The position numbers and the translations under genes are program-made. Below, in pieces: positions 1 to 8,687 of a DNA stretch of 64,000 nt. The notes beneath the pieces are model-generated. The model had not been told where the DNA came from, ran no database searches, and was given only the letters and a program-made list of their open reading frames with translations. The stretch comes from Pseudomonas japonica (lineage in GTDB: Bacteria > Pseudomonadota > Gammaproteobacteria > Pseudomonadales > Pseudomonadaceae): the NCBI RefSeq assembly GCF_900188455.1, contig NZ_FZOL01000026.1, positions 1 to 64,000 on the forward strand. The letters are read 5' to 3'. Numbering within the stretch: position 1 is the first letter of the stretch; the number at the start of each line of letters is the position of its first letter.

Positions 1-47
1 GATTCCGAGTTGCAGGCTCATTCAACTGTTCGGGCTTCGGGTCAGAG

Positions 48-125
48 TGAGAGGTGGATGGCGACTATGCTCCCACTCGTGCTCTAGGGCACCGCTGGCA
101 TCCAGTCTGCCATCCACCGCTCTCA
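48..125. ncRNA. Long imperfect hairpin resembling the DUF3077 leader hairpin
   Basis: A stem forms from GTGGATGGCGACT (54-66) with AGTCTGCCATCCAC (104-117), one bulge, and is extended by TGAGAG (48-53) with CTCTCA (120-125). The enclosed 37 nt can fold further. The same outer-stem logic, a GTGG-TGGC-ACT type arm, is found upstream of the DUF3077 gene at 4108-4191. Both loci are followed by a related string ending CCAGCGATTTGGCC or CCAGCGATCTGGCC (about 167-180 and 4620-4633). No gene was recognised beside this copy, so it may be the tail of a similar locus left of the window. The RNA is inferred; only the inverted repeat is seen. Confidence 0.35.
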
Positions 126-532
126 CACCTTGATTTTAAGAGGTCCTGAAGACACAAGCTGGCTTGCCAGCGATTTGGCCAAGACAGAGCAACACGCAGC
201 ATTCTGCCAAGCCGCTCTGCCGCGCAGCGAACAAAGGCGTCTGTATCTGCAGCCAGCTGCGAAGAGATCGTAAAACCTAAAGTGCGGCTAAAACTGCCAA
301 AGAATTGGGAAAACGCCGCTGCCGGACGTGCCTACAGCGCGCTTGCTATGATTTGCAGTTACACATCAATCCCAACAAGTAAAAGGGACAGATCTATATT
401 TTCGCTGACGCGGACCCGAAAATAAGTCCGTCCCCTTTTCCCACTTCTCCCACAGCGCACCCTGAAACAACAAGAATCAAAAAAAACCAAGCAGACAATC
501 TGTCTCGCAACTTCAAAATTCACACGCCGCGC
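126..532. other. Intergenic region without a recognisable gene
   Basis: No convincing coding sequence is seen on either strand. It holds the CCAGCGATTTGGCC string shared with the DUF3077 locus and the inverted repeat listed at 381-439. Confidence 0.5.
381..439. repeat. Inverted repeat with AAAAGGGACAGAT arms
   Basis: The left arm is 381-404 and begins AAAAGGGACAGATCTATATT. The right arm is 417-439 and is its imperfect reverse complement ending GTCCCCTTTT. A related half-site (AGGGACAGATATATTCTTCG) lies at about 2753-2772, so the two copies bracket the 704-aa gene. The motif resembles sequences often seen around REP-associated tyrosine transposases, but no such transposase gene is present. 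It could also act as a hairpin terminator for transcription on either strand. Confidence 0.4.
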
Positions 533-2647
533 CTAACCCTTAACTGTATTTCGCAAATCCACTGCAATAGAAAATATAGTCATCTCACCGACACCCTGCA
601 TCGCAATTATATTTTTCCCATAATCTCTATTTCGACCATCGAAAATCACAAGGAAGCCGACTTTTGTAGGAAATGCGCCTAGGTAATGAACTATTTGATC
701 CACACCAGACAGGGCATATTGCTCACTGTAGGTGCTACCTCCACACATCTTTAATTCGATTACAACCTTCAATCCTCCTGGCAATCCGACGTACAAGTCG
801 ATAAACCCCGCACCCGCCCGCGTCTCTTGAAGTATTTCCACACTACCATGACCAAACCTACCAGAAAGAAAAGCAATCAAGAGTTGCTTTGAAATTTCCT
901 CAGGCCTAGCTGCCCACTTATAACCCTTACCAACTTTTTCCTTGACCCAAAAGTGCATCCTGGACTTAGACGAAATAGATCGCGAAAATTCTTTCAAAGC
1001 AGCTTGAAACTCATCGAGTGAAACACTGCGCAAGGAAGCAGTCGCGCACGGTCTTGGTAACGCTTCAATTTCTTCTTTCGACATTTTTTCATAGCACTCT
1101 AGAACAGCACGCTTTACATATTCATCGTCTGATCCAGATTTCATGAAGTACCTATACGCCAGCAGAAATTTTGACTGCTCAAATAAGGCCCTTGCCAGAG
1201 TTAAACATATCCCCGGATGATCCCCAATTAGCTCCATACGACGCTTTAGTAAAATTTCTAGATCCGACCAGAGCTTTTGATCTATCATCACAGAAATACA
1301 TGCTTGCACTGAAGGTAAAAAATATGAATGGGCAACAATAGATTTCTCATAGCTACCGATTGCCTCAGAAAACATTTCATTACGGCGATACAACTCACCA
1401 ACACTAAACAATACAAAAGCCAAAAGTTTTTTATCTTTAACAAACATAGCAATCTCTTTTGCACGATCTAGTAACTCAAGCCCCTCCAGAAGACTCTGAT
1501 CAAGAGTAAAAACCGTATACACATACGAAGCTGCTCTTGCGCACGGATCGTTAAGACCGTCAATAGAACCCATATCTATTTCATCAAGTGGCTTCTTTTG
1601 CCTAACAAGCTCTAACAGCTTTATTCTAAAATGGAACTCTTCATCATTTATACATTCAACTAAGTCGTGCAATTCAATGTTTATATCTGAGCAATCATCA
1701 CTGGAGTCAATTTCTTTCCTTATTTCTGCCAGTAGCACCAACGACGTATGCAACTGAACTTCGACCCCACTCACTCCTCGGCGAAGATCGCACGATTTTT
1801 TAGCGACTGGCAAAGCATCAGAGGCTTGATCAAGCTCATATAGATACTGCGCTTTGTTAGCGAGAAGAGCCGCATAAAATTCACGATCAGATAAGCGCTC
1901 ACTCTCAACCAAATCGATAGCCTTATCTATTGAACCCAACGCTTTTTCTGCACACTTGCTCTTGTAGTTATCTGATAGTCTGGCATAAACCTTCGCTGCC
2001 TCAAATCTACTGCCCGCCTCCAGATGTTTGTCTGCAGCTTGCTGAGCATACATAGACATATCATCCTCGCTTTCCGAAATAGCAGAAAGACCTTGATATA
2101 CATATGCAATTGTCCGTGAATCCTCACAGGAGGACGCCAAGTCTTTGTACAAAAAACTTGCCGCGTTATTTTTTCCTAGCATTGAGTAGCAGTTTGCTTT
2201 CTCCAACTGTAGCGCCTGCCTGAAAGCGGCATCCTCCTTAGATCTTTGCCCCTGTAACAGCTCGGAGATACTTGATAACGCCATATCAGGAAGATCACAT
2301 TTTCCAGCCACGCCAACAGAAAGCAGAAAATAATTCTCTCTGGACTCCACATCAAACTCAGAAATATCTAGCCTCCCAAGAAGCCCGACCAAATCAACCG
2401 AAAACCCTTCAGAAATAGTAACAAACATCGAAGAAAACAAATCCAATGCTTTTTTATGCTGCCCCGCACTTATCAACGAATTACATTCATCAACCCATTT
2501 CTTTTCGAACCCAGGCAAAAAACCTGACATTGCCAACTCAAGTTCCCTAAGAAGGTCCGGAGGCATCAATGTTGATTCGTTAGCCCCCAACACCAAGCCT
2601 TTTCTAAAGTCCACTTCGAAAGATATCTTAATTTCTTTTTTTGCCAT
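533..2647 (-). CDS. Helical-repeat protein with C-terminal PD-(D/E)XK nuclease-like domain
   Basis: This 704-aa protein is not a family I recognise by name. Residues about 50-560 are Leu/Ala-rich paired helices of TPR-like character, for example LFSVGELYRRNEMFSEAIGS. The C-terminal roughly 100 residues hold FIDLYV (D617) and, 14 residues on, ELK (E631, K633), the acidic/lysine signature of PD-(D/E)XK nuclease folds, followed by a hydrophobic strand FLVIFDGR. The first ATG follows an AAGAAG-like ribosome site. The gene is clearly more AT-rich than the DNA beyond 4 kb and stands alone on the minus strand next to another nuclease-like gene (2842-3690), which suggests horizontally acquired DNA with a defence-like role. 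The function is inferred; the nuclease fold call is moderate. Confidence 0.7.
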   Translation of the reverse strand: MAKKEIKISFEVDFRKGLVLGANESTLMPPDLLRELELAMSGFLPGFEKKWVDECNSLISAGQHKKALDLFSSMFVTISEGFSVDLVGLLGRLDISEFDVESRENYFLLSVGVAGKCDLPDMALSSISELLQGQRSKEDAAFRQALQLEKANCYSMLGKNNAASFLYKDLASSCEDSRTIAYVYQGLSAISESEDDMSMYAQQAADKHLEAGSRFEAAKVYARLSDNYKSKCAEKALGSIDKAIDLVESERLSDREFYAALLANKAQYLYELDQASDALPVAKKSCDLRRGVSGVEVQLHTSLVLLAEIRKEIDSSDDCSDINIELHDLVECINDEEFHFRIKLLELVRQKKPLDEIDMGSIDGLNDPCARAASYVYTVFTLDQSLLEGLELLDRAKEIAMFVKDKKLLAFVLFSVGELYRRNEMFSEAIGSYEKSIVAHSYFLPSVQACISVMIDQKLWSDLEILLKRRMELIGDHPGICLTLARALFEQSKFLLAYRYFMKSGSDDEYVKRAVLECYEKMSKEEIEALPRPCATASLRSVSLDEFQAALKEFSRSISSKSRMHFWVKEKVGKGYKWAARPEEISKQLLIAFLSGRFGHGSVEILQETRAGAGFIDLYVGLPGGLKVVIELKMCGGSTYSEQYALSGVDQIVHYLGAFPTKVGFLVIFDGRNRDYGKNIIAMQGVGEMTIFSIAVDLRNTVKG

Positions 2648-2841
2648 AATCTTCTTATTTAATTAGATATAAATTAGAACATTCTCTTGGTTCAACACAA
2701 CTGACGCACCTAGCTTTATAAAAATCAAAAATCACCAAAAAAAAGGGACAAGGGACAGATATATTCTTCGGCGGTGCAAGGCTTAGAGAATAATATGTCT
2801 CCTTCCGGCCTCATCCCCCTTGTGGAAGCTGCATCTGGTGA

Positions 2842-3690
2842 TCAGAGCTGACGCATCAGCTCCCGTACCAGGCGCTCAAACTCTTCCACGCTGGAGCCCT
2901 TGGCGTCCAAGGGCCTGATACGTATGAGCTTGGCATTGGCTGCTCGGAAGATGGCGTCCTTTAACTGGTCATTTGCTTGCGCTTGAGGATTATCATGGAA
3001 GCTGCTGTCCAGTTCGATGAAGTATTTCGGCACGTAACCACTGCTTACATCGAATACGACGCTGTCAACGATACCCCGGAAAAAGTACGACTTGGCTTTC
3101 TCAGAGAGCTGATGCTCGATGGCCTGATAATCCAGTACGCAGCTCAAGGCCACGTTGGGGTATGGGTGAAAGGTCGGGAAGACCCGCCGCACCGCTTCGT
3201 AGAAATTTTCTTCCTGCTTAGATTTAAACAGGCGGATGGTCTTGGGATTTCCGGGCGTCACTTCCGTAGCACGGACTGTCATGTTTTCCCGCAGGCTTGC
3301 AGCAACCGCTTCTGGCTTACCCTGAAGAAAAGACTGAATTATTTCTCTGGCCAGCGGACGATGTTGATGAGTCTGAGCATAGTTGAGTAGCGCTGTATGT
3401 TTGGTCACTTGCATCAGCTTCAACCGCTCATCAATGAAGCGTTCCACAAAACCTTGGCTAAAACCATGCTGGTTCAGCTCAATGATCAGGTTGGTGGACT
3501 CGAACTGTCTTGAACGCTCGATAGGTGGTAGTGGTTCAGCGAAGGCGAAGAACTCTGTCTCAAAGAAGCCGGTCATTTGTGTCAGAAAGGGATCCTGCAC
3601 CTTTGCCTTCTTCTTCTGGTAAAGGAGTTTTCCAATCGCCTCCCAGTCCTTCTGCGCCAACAAACCAAACCAATGCTCTCTGTCATCCAT
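2842..3690 (-). CDS. DUF2726 domain protein, nuclease-like
   Basis: This 282-aa protein has a C-terminal part (about 165-282) matching the DUF2726 layout: FYEAVRRVFP, then FRGIVDSVVFD, then YFIELDSSFHD, then LIRIRP. DUF2726 is a restriction-endonuclease-like fold often found fused to helicases or topoisomerases or standing alone in accessory DNA. The acidic residues of VDSVVFD and IELD are the probable metal site. The N-terminal 160 residues are helical and charged with no domain I recognise. The gene is read convergently with nothing and sits about 190 bp upstream of the 704-aa gene on the same strand, so cotranscription is possible but a half-site repeat lies between them. DNA cleavage is inferred from the family only. 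Confidence 0.75.
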   Translation of the reverse strand: MDDREHWFGLLAQKDWEAIGKLLYQKKKAKVQDPFLTQMTGFFETEFFAFAEPLPPIERSRQFESTNLIIELNQHGFSQGFVERFIDERLKLMQVTKHTALLNYAQTHQHRPLAREIIQSFLQGKPEAVAASLRENMTVRATEVTPGNPKTIRLFKSKQEENFYEAVRRVFPTFHPYPNVALSCVLDYQAIEHQLSEKAKSYFFRGIVDSVVFDVSSGYVPKYFIELDSSFHDNPQAQANDQLKDAIFRAANAKLIRIRPLDAKGSSVEEFERLVRELMRQL

Positions 3691-4107
3691 GGACGCGCTT
3701 CCCGCTTGATGTCGAACGTCGGGCTAGGATAGGGCTGAGACCGAGTCGCTAGCAACGCCATTGCGGTAGAGATTCTGGTGACTCTAGGCACCGTTACGAG
3801 CTCAGTAACCGTTCGCTACTCGACAGCGGAACTCGGCACACCGAGCAAATTCTTACATAGCCGCCACCAGAATCTCTGGCCTGGTATCGCATGAAACTAC
3901 GAACCCGTATCCAGTTCCGACTTTCACGTAGGCAATTTCCCGATCATACTTCCGCCCCGCTTCACCCATTGCGTGCCTTGGAATCGATCCCTAGTCTGCC
4001 CCCGTCGCTGCCAATTCAGCGATCAGGTTTGGTCGCCTGTCGATACCAAGGCGCGTAAGCGCCACTCCGATTCTGTTGGCGCTTTATTGTGCTCGCTGTC
4101 CAGTTCC
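3691..4107. other. Intergenic region upstream of the DUF3077 gene
   Basis: No plausible coding region is seen; the open frames here overlap each other on both strands and lack ribosome sites. Near 4058-4085 there is an AGCGCC...GGCGCT inverted repeat followed by TTATT that could be a weak terminator or part of the structured leader that follows. Confidence 0.4.
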
Positions 4108-4191
4108 ATGGCGGCTGTGCGCAGGGCGCCTTCGGGTGCGCCGGGTTGCCTTGGTTCCCGGTCGACCAGCCTGCGTACAGTTGCCACCCAT
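4108..4191 (+). promoter_or_regulatory. Structured leader hairpin upstream of the DUF3077 gene
   Basis: Arms ATGGCGGCTGTGCGCAGG (4108-4125) and 4170-4191 (CCTGCGTACAG then TTGCCACCCAT) pair with two small bulges. An inner GGCGC/GCGCC stem lies near 4126-4142. The hairpin ends about 43 nt before the start codon at 4235. A similar outer stem is present at 48-125. The recurrence suggests a conserved RNA element tied to this gene family, but covariation could not be tested. Confidence 0.4.
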
Positions 4192-4234
4192 CGTCTGGTC
4201 GCGTGCGTGGCGACTCCAACCAAGGAGTTTTGCC

Positions 4235-4537
4235 ATGAAGAAGATCGTTCCTGATCCACCTGCCCTTCCCCGCCGTCCCGTAACAGCCCACACTCATTTC
4301 GGCTCCTGCAACAACACCCACCCCCACCTGTTCAGCGTCTGCGCGGGCATCAGCATGGAAGATGCCCTAACGCATCTGGCCATGACCCTGGTGGCCGCCA
4401 GTGAAACCAACTTCCAGGTCTGCGAATTGGCAGGCAAGCCGCTGCAAGGGCTAGCCTGGACTACCCAGCAGTCGCTGGAGATGGGACAAGCGCTGGTTGA
4501 TTCGTTGTTGAGGGGTGAAAGCGTTCAGGCGAGCTGA
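4235..4537 (+). CDS. DUF3077/DUF6124 family small protein
   Basis: This 100-aa protein starts MKKIVPDPP, the hallmark opening of a large Pseudomonas-restricted family of unknown function. The second half (ISMEDALTHLAMTLVAASET to SLLRGESVQAS) is the conserved two-helix region. The start at 4235 is chosen because AAGGAG (4222-4227) precedes it at good spacing and the family begins with MKKI. An in-frame upstream ATG at 4076 lies inside the structured leader and is rejected. The gene is monocistronic. Nothing in the sequence shows an enzymatic role; such genes are usually scattered in many copies per Pseudomonas genome. Confidence 0.8.
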   Translation: MKKIVPDPPALPRRPVTAHTHFGSCNNTHPHLFSVCAGISMEDALTHLAMTLVAASETNFQVCELAGKPLQGLAWTTQQSLEMGQALVDSLLRGESVQAS

Positions 4538-4565
4538 GGCATTTTCATCATTTCGTAGCCGTTAG

Positions 4566-4605
4566 GCTTGTCAGCGAATGGAGAGGGGCCAAATCGCTGA
4601 CAAGC
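4566..4605. repeat. Perfect 11-bp inverted repeat downstream of the DUF3077 gene
   Basis: GCTTGTCAGCG (4566-4576) and CGCTGACAAGC (4595-4605) are exact reverse complements separated by 18 nt. No T-run follows on the + strand, so it is not a canonical Rho-independent terminator; it may still stall polymerase or protect the upstream message. Confidence 0.35.
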
Positions 4606-4763
4606 TCGCGACTGGCCTACCAGCGATCTGGCCCGGACGCTGATATTGATGTCATTACGCTTCGAGTTGTCACTATCTTTCCGTTTTCTGTCCGATTCCC
4701 TGCTTACTCGACATAACACCTAAACGGTTAAATCCCTGCCTGAACGTACACGGGATTTACACC

Positions 4764-5342
4764 ATGAACACCTCCCCTTCCCTGGCGCCGCGGGTCTCTT
4801 CCGAGACGCGGTTGCAATGGCTGAACCAGGCTGACAGCACCCTCGCCGCGGACATCATGAACCTCATCAACAGCACCGTTGGGGATGGCGGTGTCCTGGG
4901 CTATGAGCAAGAGATGTCGGTCGACCAGGGTGTCGATTTCACCGCGGCGTTGCAGGCGCGCATCCAGGGTGGAGATACCCATGCGTTGCTCGGCCGCGCA
5001 CCTGCCGGGCCGGCGTGCCTGGTGATCGTTTCGCGCAGCAGCATGCCGAACTGCCGGCACATCGCCGACTTGAGCAAGGGCGTGGTACACCCGGCCCACC
5101 GTGGCTCCGGACTGGTGGCTCGCGCCTTCATGGAAATCGTGCGGTTGTGCCAGGCAAACGGTATCGAACTGCTGACCCTGGACGTACGCGAAGGCACTCG
5201 TGCTCACCGTCTCTGGCAACGTTTCGGGTTTCAGACCTACGGCGTGCTTGAGGACTATGCGCGGGTAAAGGGTGTGAAACATCGCGGCCACTACATGGCC
5301 CAGTCAGTGCAAAACCTGGCCCTGCGATTCAACCTCAACTGA
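4764..5342 (+). CDS. GNAT family N-acetyltransferase
   Basis: This 192-aa protein has the acetyl-CoA binding core of the GNAT fold: a strand ending HIADLSKGVVHP, then HRGSGLVARAFMEIV (the R/Q-x-x-G-x-G/A-type pyrophosphate loop), then LLTLDVREGTRAHRLWQRFGF typical of motif B. It is the first gene of a + strand cassette with a diiron oxidase (5415), an MFS exporter (6160) and a MetZ-like enzyme (7437). In that context acetylation of an amino group, for self-protection or as a pathway step, is a reasonable inference, but the substrate is unknown. The ATG at 4764 is the first in frame; only a weak ACGGGA ribosome site precedes it. Confidence 0.8.
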   Translation: MNTSPSLAPRVSSETRLQWLNQADSTLAADIMNLINSTVGDGGVLGYEQEMSVDQGVDFTAALQARIQGGDTHALLGRAPAGPACLVIVSRSSMPNCRHIADLSKGVVHPAHRGSGLVARAFMEIVRLCQANGIELLTLDVREGTRAHRLWQRFGFQTYGVLEDYARVKGVKHRGHYMAQSVQNLALRFNLN

Positions 5343-5414
5343 CTCGCCATCAATCGTTCGCCTGCGGTCATCGTCGCCGAGGGCTCCTCTTTCAATCATT
5401 CAAGGAATGCCTCC

Positions 5415-6137
5415 ATGGCCCTGTCGACTGCCGCCTTTCGCGATCAGCTGGAACAGAAACTGCACCATCACCTGACCTTGTCCCACCCGATATTCCAGGC
5501 GCTGCTTTCGCCTGAAGGCAACAAGCCGCTGTTGCGCAAGGTGGCTCTGCAGGGCTACCAACTGACCAAGTACTTCCTGACCTATGTCGAGCACCTGTTC
5601 TTTTATTGCCCGCTACCTGGCCACAAGCGGGCGCTGGTCACCAATTGCTTCGAAGAAGAAACCGGGCGGCTGTCGCGCACCGATAACCATGTGGTGCTCA
5701 TGCAGAATTTCCTGCGCGCACTGGGCATCAGCGATGCCGAGCGCGATGCCGAGCAACCGCTGCCGGCCACCTGGGAGCTGATCGACTTTCGTCTGCAGGC
5801 GGTGCGTGACCCGGCGCGTTACCACGTTGGCGCTGCGGCGGTGATGATCGCCAGCGAAGGGCAAAACCTCGAAACCGTCGCCGGCGATGCACGTCATGTG
5901 TTGCTCGGGCGTGCTTATGGCCTGGCTGAACAGGATCTGCTGTTTTTCTCCGTGCACCAGAAGGAGGACGTAGGCCACGTCAACGAAGGGCTGGACCTGG
6001 TTTCGGAACTCTGCACCACGGCGCAGATGCAAGAGGAGGCATTGCACGCGGTAGACCACACCTGCCGGCTGTTCTACGCGATGTACGAAAACATGTACCA
6101 GGCGTATTGCCGGGTTCCCGAGACCGAAGCGGTTTGA
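5415..6137 (+). CDS. Heme-oxygenase-like diiron oxidase (CADD/BesC/PqqC-TenA fold)
   Basis: This 240-aa protein has the full ligand set of the heme-oxygenase-like diiron oxidases: Glu in FEEE (80-82), His92 in DNHVVL, Glu148 in ASEGQ, and His181-x3-Asp185-x2-His188 in VHQKEDVGH. The H-x3-D-x2-H spacing is that of CADD, UndA and BesC rather than of cofactor-free TenA or PqqC, so an O2- and iron-dependent oxidation, often C-C cleavage of an amino or fatty acid, is likely. AAGGA precedes the ATG. The gene lies between a GNAT and an MFS gene in the same direction, 72 bp and 22 bp away. The substrate cannot be read from sequence. Confidence 0.82.
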   Translation: MALSTAAFRDQLEQKLHHHLTLSHPIFQALLSPEGNKPLLRKVALQGYQLTKYFLTYVEHLFFYCPLPGHKRALVTNCFEEETGRLSRTDNHVVLMQNFLRALGISDAERDAEQPLPATWELIDFRLQAVRDPARYHVGAAAVMIASEGQNLETVAGDARHVLLGRAYGLAEQDLLFFSVHQKEDVGHVNEGLDLVSELCTTAQMQEEALHAVDHTCRLFYAMYENMYQAYCRVPETEAV

Positions 6138-6159
6138 TACCCCGCGAAAAGGATTGGTC

Positions 6160-7389
6160 ATGAATCAGAAATTCAGCTCGACCTTGATCGTCTCGGTGCT
6201 GGTCGTCGGCTTCGTGGTGATGTTTCTGTCCAGCGCCCTGAAAGGGCTGTACCAGGTGTACTTCGTCGACCTCGCCGCTCACTTCGGCGAGGGGCGTGCG
6301 GCGCTGGCCACGGCCGGTTCGCTGTTCGTCCTGACCATTGGCCTGGTGTCGCCCGTGGTGGGTTGGCTGAGCGACCGGGTCGGCCCGTTGAGCACGGTGG
6401 CCCTGGGCAGCGTCAGTGCGGGGCTGGTGCTGCTGGGGGTGACCCTGGTCGACACTCAGCTGATGCTGTTCACCCTGTTGTATGGCCTGCTTGGCGCTTT
6501 TGCCCTGGCGGCGATGACCTACGTGCCCATGGGCATCCTGGTCGATCGCCTGGTGGCCGAACGCTTCAAGGCCTTTGCGTTCGCTTTCGTGACCAATGGC
6601 ACGTCGATCGGCTTCATCGTGCTTTCGCCGCTGTGGATCATGTTGCAACAACGCGTAGGCTGGCAGCCGGTGTTCTCCTGGGTTGGCCTGGTCTTCCTGA
6701 TTCCGCTGAGCCTGGCGCTGTACTGGGTGGCCCGGACGGTGCCGCTGAAGCCCGATCCGCAGGCCGCCCTGGTCAAGCACTCGGTAGCGTTCCTGCTGCG
6801 TGACTCGCGTTTCTTCGTGTTGGCGCTCAGCTTTGCCAGCTGTGGAGCCACCATGGCGTTCATCGACGTCCATCTGGTGTCGTTCTGGCAGGGCGAGGCG
6901 CTGCCCAGCTCGGTACAGGCCAGTGGCCTGAGCCTGCTGGGTGTGCTGGAACTGATCAGTGGCCTGATGGCGGGGTGGCTGGCCACCCGCTACAACAAAG
7001 GCCTGCTGTTGATGCTGTTCTACCTGCTGCGTACGGCGGCGGTCATTGTCCTTCTGACCACGCCGGGACCGCTCGGCACCTACCTGTTTGCTGTGCTGTT
7101 CGGTGCCAGTTACCTGGGCACGGTGGTACTGACGTCGGCATTCTGCTTTGCCCTTTATGGCGCGGAAATCAAAGGCAAGGTGTTCGGGCTGCTGTTCCTG
7201 GTGCACCAGCTGGGCGCCCTGCTGGCCACGCAGCTCGGCGCACTGGATTTCGACCGGCATCAAAGCTACCAGTTGACCCTGGCTGGCCTGGCGACGGCCA
7301 CCGTGGTGGCTGCGCTGGCGTCCTTGTGGCTGGTATCCGCGCACACCGCAGCAGAAACCCCGACCCCACCAGTGGCTGAACCTGAGTAG
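6160..7389 (+). CDS. MFS transporter (putative metabolite exporter)
   Basis: This 409-aa protein has about 12 hydrophobic segments. The diagnostic loop between helices 2 and 3 reads GWLSDRVGPLSTVALG (G-x3-D-R-x-G), and the overall layout with a central break near ARTVPLKPDPQAALVKHS is that of the major facilitator family. It resembles the monocarboxylate/oxalate-type MFS branch (NarK/OFA-like) more than drug exporters. AAAAGGA at 6147-6153 sets the ATG at 6160; a TTG two codons earlier is ignored. It lies 22 bp after the diiron oxidase and 47 bp before the PLP enzyme, so export of the cassette's product or uptake of its precursor is the likely job. Confidence 0.82.
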   Translation: MNQKFSSTLIVSVLVVGFVVMFLSSALKGLYQVYFVDLAAHFGEGRAALATAGSLFVLTIGLVSPVVGWLSDRVGPLSTVALGSVSAGLVLLGVTLVDTQLMLFTLLYGLLGAFALAAMTYVPMGILVDRLVAERFKAFAFAFVTNGTSIGFIVLSPLWIMLQQRVGWQPVFSWVGLVFLIPLSLALYWVARTVPLKPDPQAALVKHSVAFLLRDSRFFVLALSFASCGATMAFIDVHLVSFWQGEALPSSVQASGLSLLGVLELISGLMAGWLATRYNKGLLLMLFYLLRTAAVIVLLTTPGPLGTYLFAVLFGASYLGTVVLTSAFCFALYGAEIKGKVFGLLFLVHQLGALLATQLGALDFDRHQSYQLTLAGLATATVVAALASLWLVSAHTAAETPTPPVAEPE

Positions 7390-7436
7390 TTCACCGATCA
7401 ATTGCGCATCGTTCAATGCGAACAAGGAGGTGCACC

Positions 7437-8687
7437 ATGCAATCGTCTGCGATTGGCCTGGATGGTTTTGACGCCACTTCGGCGCTGCACAGCAATCGGG
7501 TCAGTGATTTGTCCGATGTCTTCTGCGAGCCACTGGCCATGACGTCTGCCTATACCTTCGCTTCGGCGAAGGAGGCGGCGGAACGCTTCAGCGGCCAACA
7601 GCCGGGCAATGTGTACAGCCGTTTCACCAACCCCACGGTGCAAGCGTTCGAAAGCCGCGTGGCGGCGCTCGAACATGCGGAAGGTGCCGTGGCGTTCGCC
7701 TCCGGGATGGGCGCGTTCACCGCGCTGTGCCATGCGTTTCTGCAGCAAGGTGACAATATTGTCTGCAGCCGCGATGTGTTCGGCACGACCGTCAGTGCCT
7801 TCAGCGTCTACATGGCTCGTTTCGGCATCGAGGCGCGGTTCGTCGATCTGACCGACCTGACCCAGTGGCAGCAGGCAATCGACGACAGGACCCGCCTGGT
7901 GGTGCTCGAGTCACCCTCCAACCCGCTGCTGAAAATCGGCGACATTCGTGCCATCAGCTTCCTGGCACACCAGAAGGACGCTCTGGTCGTGGTGGACAAC
8001 ACCCTGCTGACGCCGGTGTTCCAGCGCCCGCACACCCTGGGCGCGGACCTGGTCATCCATTCGGCAGGCAAGTACATGGATGGCCAGGGGCGTGCTCTGG
8101 CGGGTGTGGTGACGGGTTCGCAACGCCTCATGCAGGCGTTGAGAGGCGTATTGCGCACGTTGGGTATTTCCTGCAGCCCGTTCAATGCCTGGTTGTTGCT
8201 CAAGAGTCTGGAAACCCTCGAAATCAGGATGCTGCGTGCGCAGCAGAGCGCCCTGGAACTGGCCGATTGGCTGAGCGGCCAGCCTCTGGTGAGCGCGGTG
8301 CATTACACCGGTCTGCCTCACCACCCCCAGCATGCCCTGGCATGCAGTCAGCAGGACGGTCATGGCGGGCTGCTGAGTTTCGAGATCGTCGGGGGGCAGC
8401 CCGCGGCCTGGCAATGGATCGATGAACTGCGTTGTGTGGCCCGCTGTACCAACATCGGTGATACCCGCAGCATGGTCACCCACCCGGCCAGCACCACCCA
8501 TGGCCGCCTGGATGCGGAGGCGCGGCATCAGGCAGGTATCAGCGACGGCCTGATCCGCTTGTGTGTCGGCCTGGAGCGCGTGAGCGATATCAAGGCCGAT
8601 CTGCAACAGGCGTTCGACGCCGTGTCCTTTCAACGAACGGTGCAAGCGTCGCCAGGCCTGTCCCTGAGTGCGGTGTGCAATGGCTGA
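7437..8687 (+). CDS. MetZ-like Cys/Met-metabolism PLP enzyme (gamma-replacement/elimination)
   Basis: This 416-aa fold-type I PLP enzyme belongs to the cystathionine gamma-synthase / O-succinylhomoserine sulfhydrylase family. Landmarks are Y60-S-R62 (PLP phosphate from the partner subunit), Asp187 in VVDNTL, and the Schiff-base Lys212 in HSAGKYMDGQGR; canonical MetZ has HSATK, so Ala-Gly replaces the usual Ala-Thr before Lys. The C-terminal THPASTTHGRL motif binds the substrate carboxylate. AAGGAGG (7424-7430) fixes the ATG at 7437 rather than 7416. Its place among a diiron oxidase, an exporter and an acetyltransferase suggests a dedicated paralog, not the housekeeping metZ. The chemistry is gamma-substitution or elimination; the substrate is unknown. 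Confidence 0.82.
   Translation: MQSSAIGLDGFDATSALHSNRVSDLSDVFCEPLAMTSAYTFASAKEAAERFSGQQPGNVYSRFTNPTVQAFESRVAALEHAEGAVAFASGMGAFTALCHAFLQQGDNIVCSRDVFGTTVSAFSVYMARFGIEARFVDLTDLTQWQQAIDDRTRLVVLESPSNPLLKIGDIRAISFLAHQKDALVVVDNTLLTPVFQRPHTLGADLVIHSAGKYMDGQGRALAGVVTGSQRLMQALRGVLRTLGISCSPFNAWLLLKSLETLEIRMLRAQQSALELADWLSGQPLVSAVHYTGLPHHPQHALACSQQDGHGGLLSFEIVGGQPAAWQWIDELRCVARCTNIGDTRSMVTHPASTTHGRLDAEARHQAGISDGLIRLCVGLERVSDIKADLQQAFDAVSFQRTVQASPGLSLSAVCNG

Noticed and set aside
5415..6137. TenA thiaminase or PqqC
   Set aside because: The metal-ligand His/Asp/Glu set of diiron oxidases is present, and no pqq or thi genes are near.
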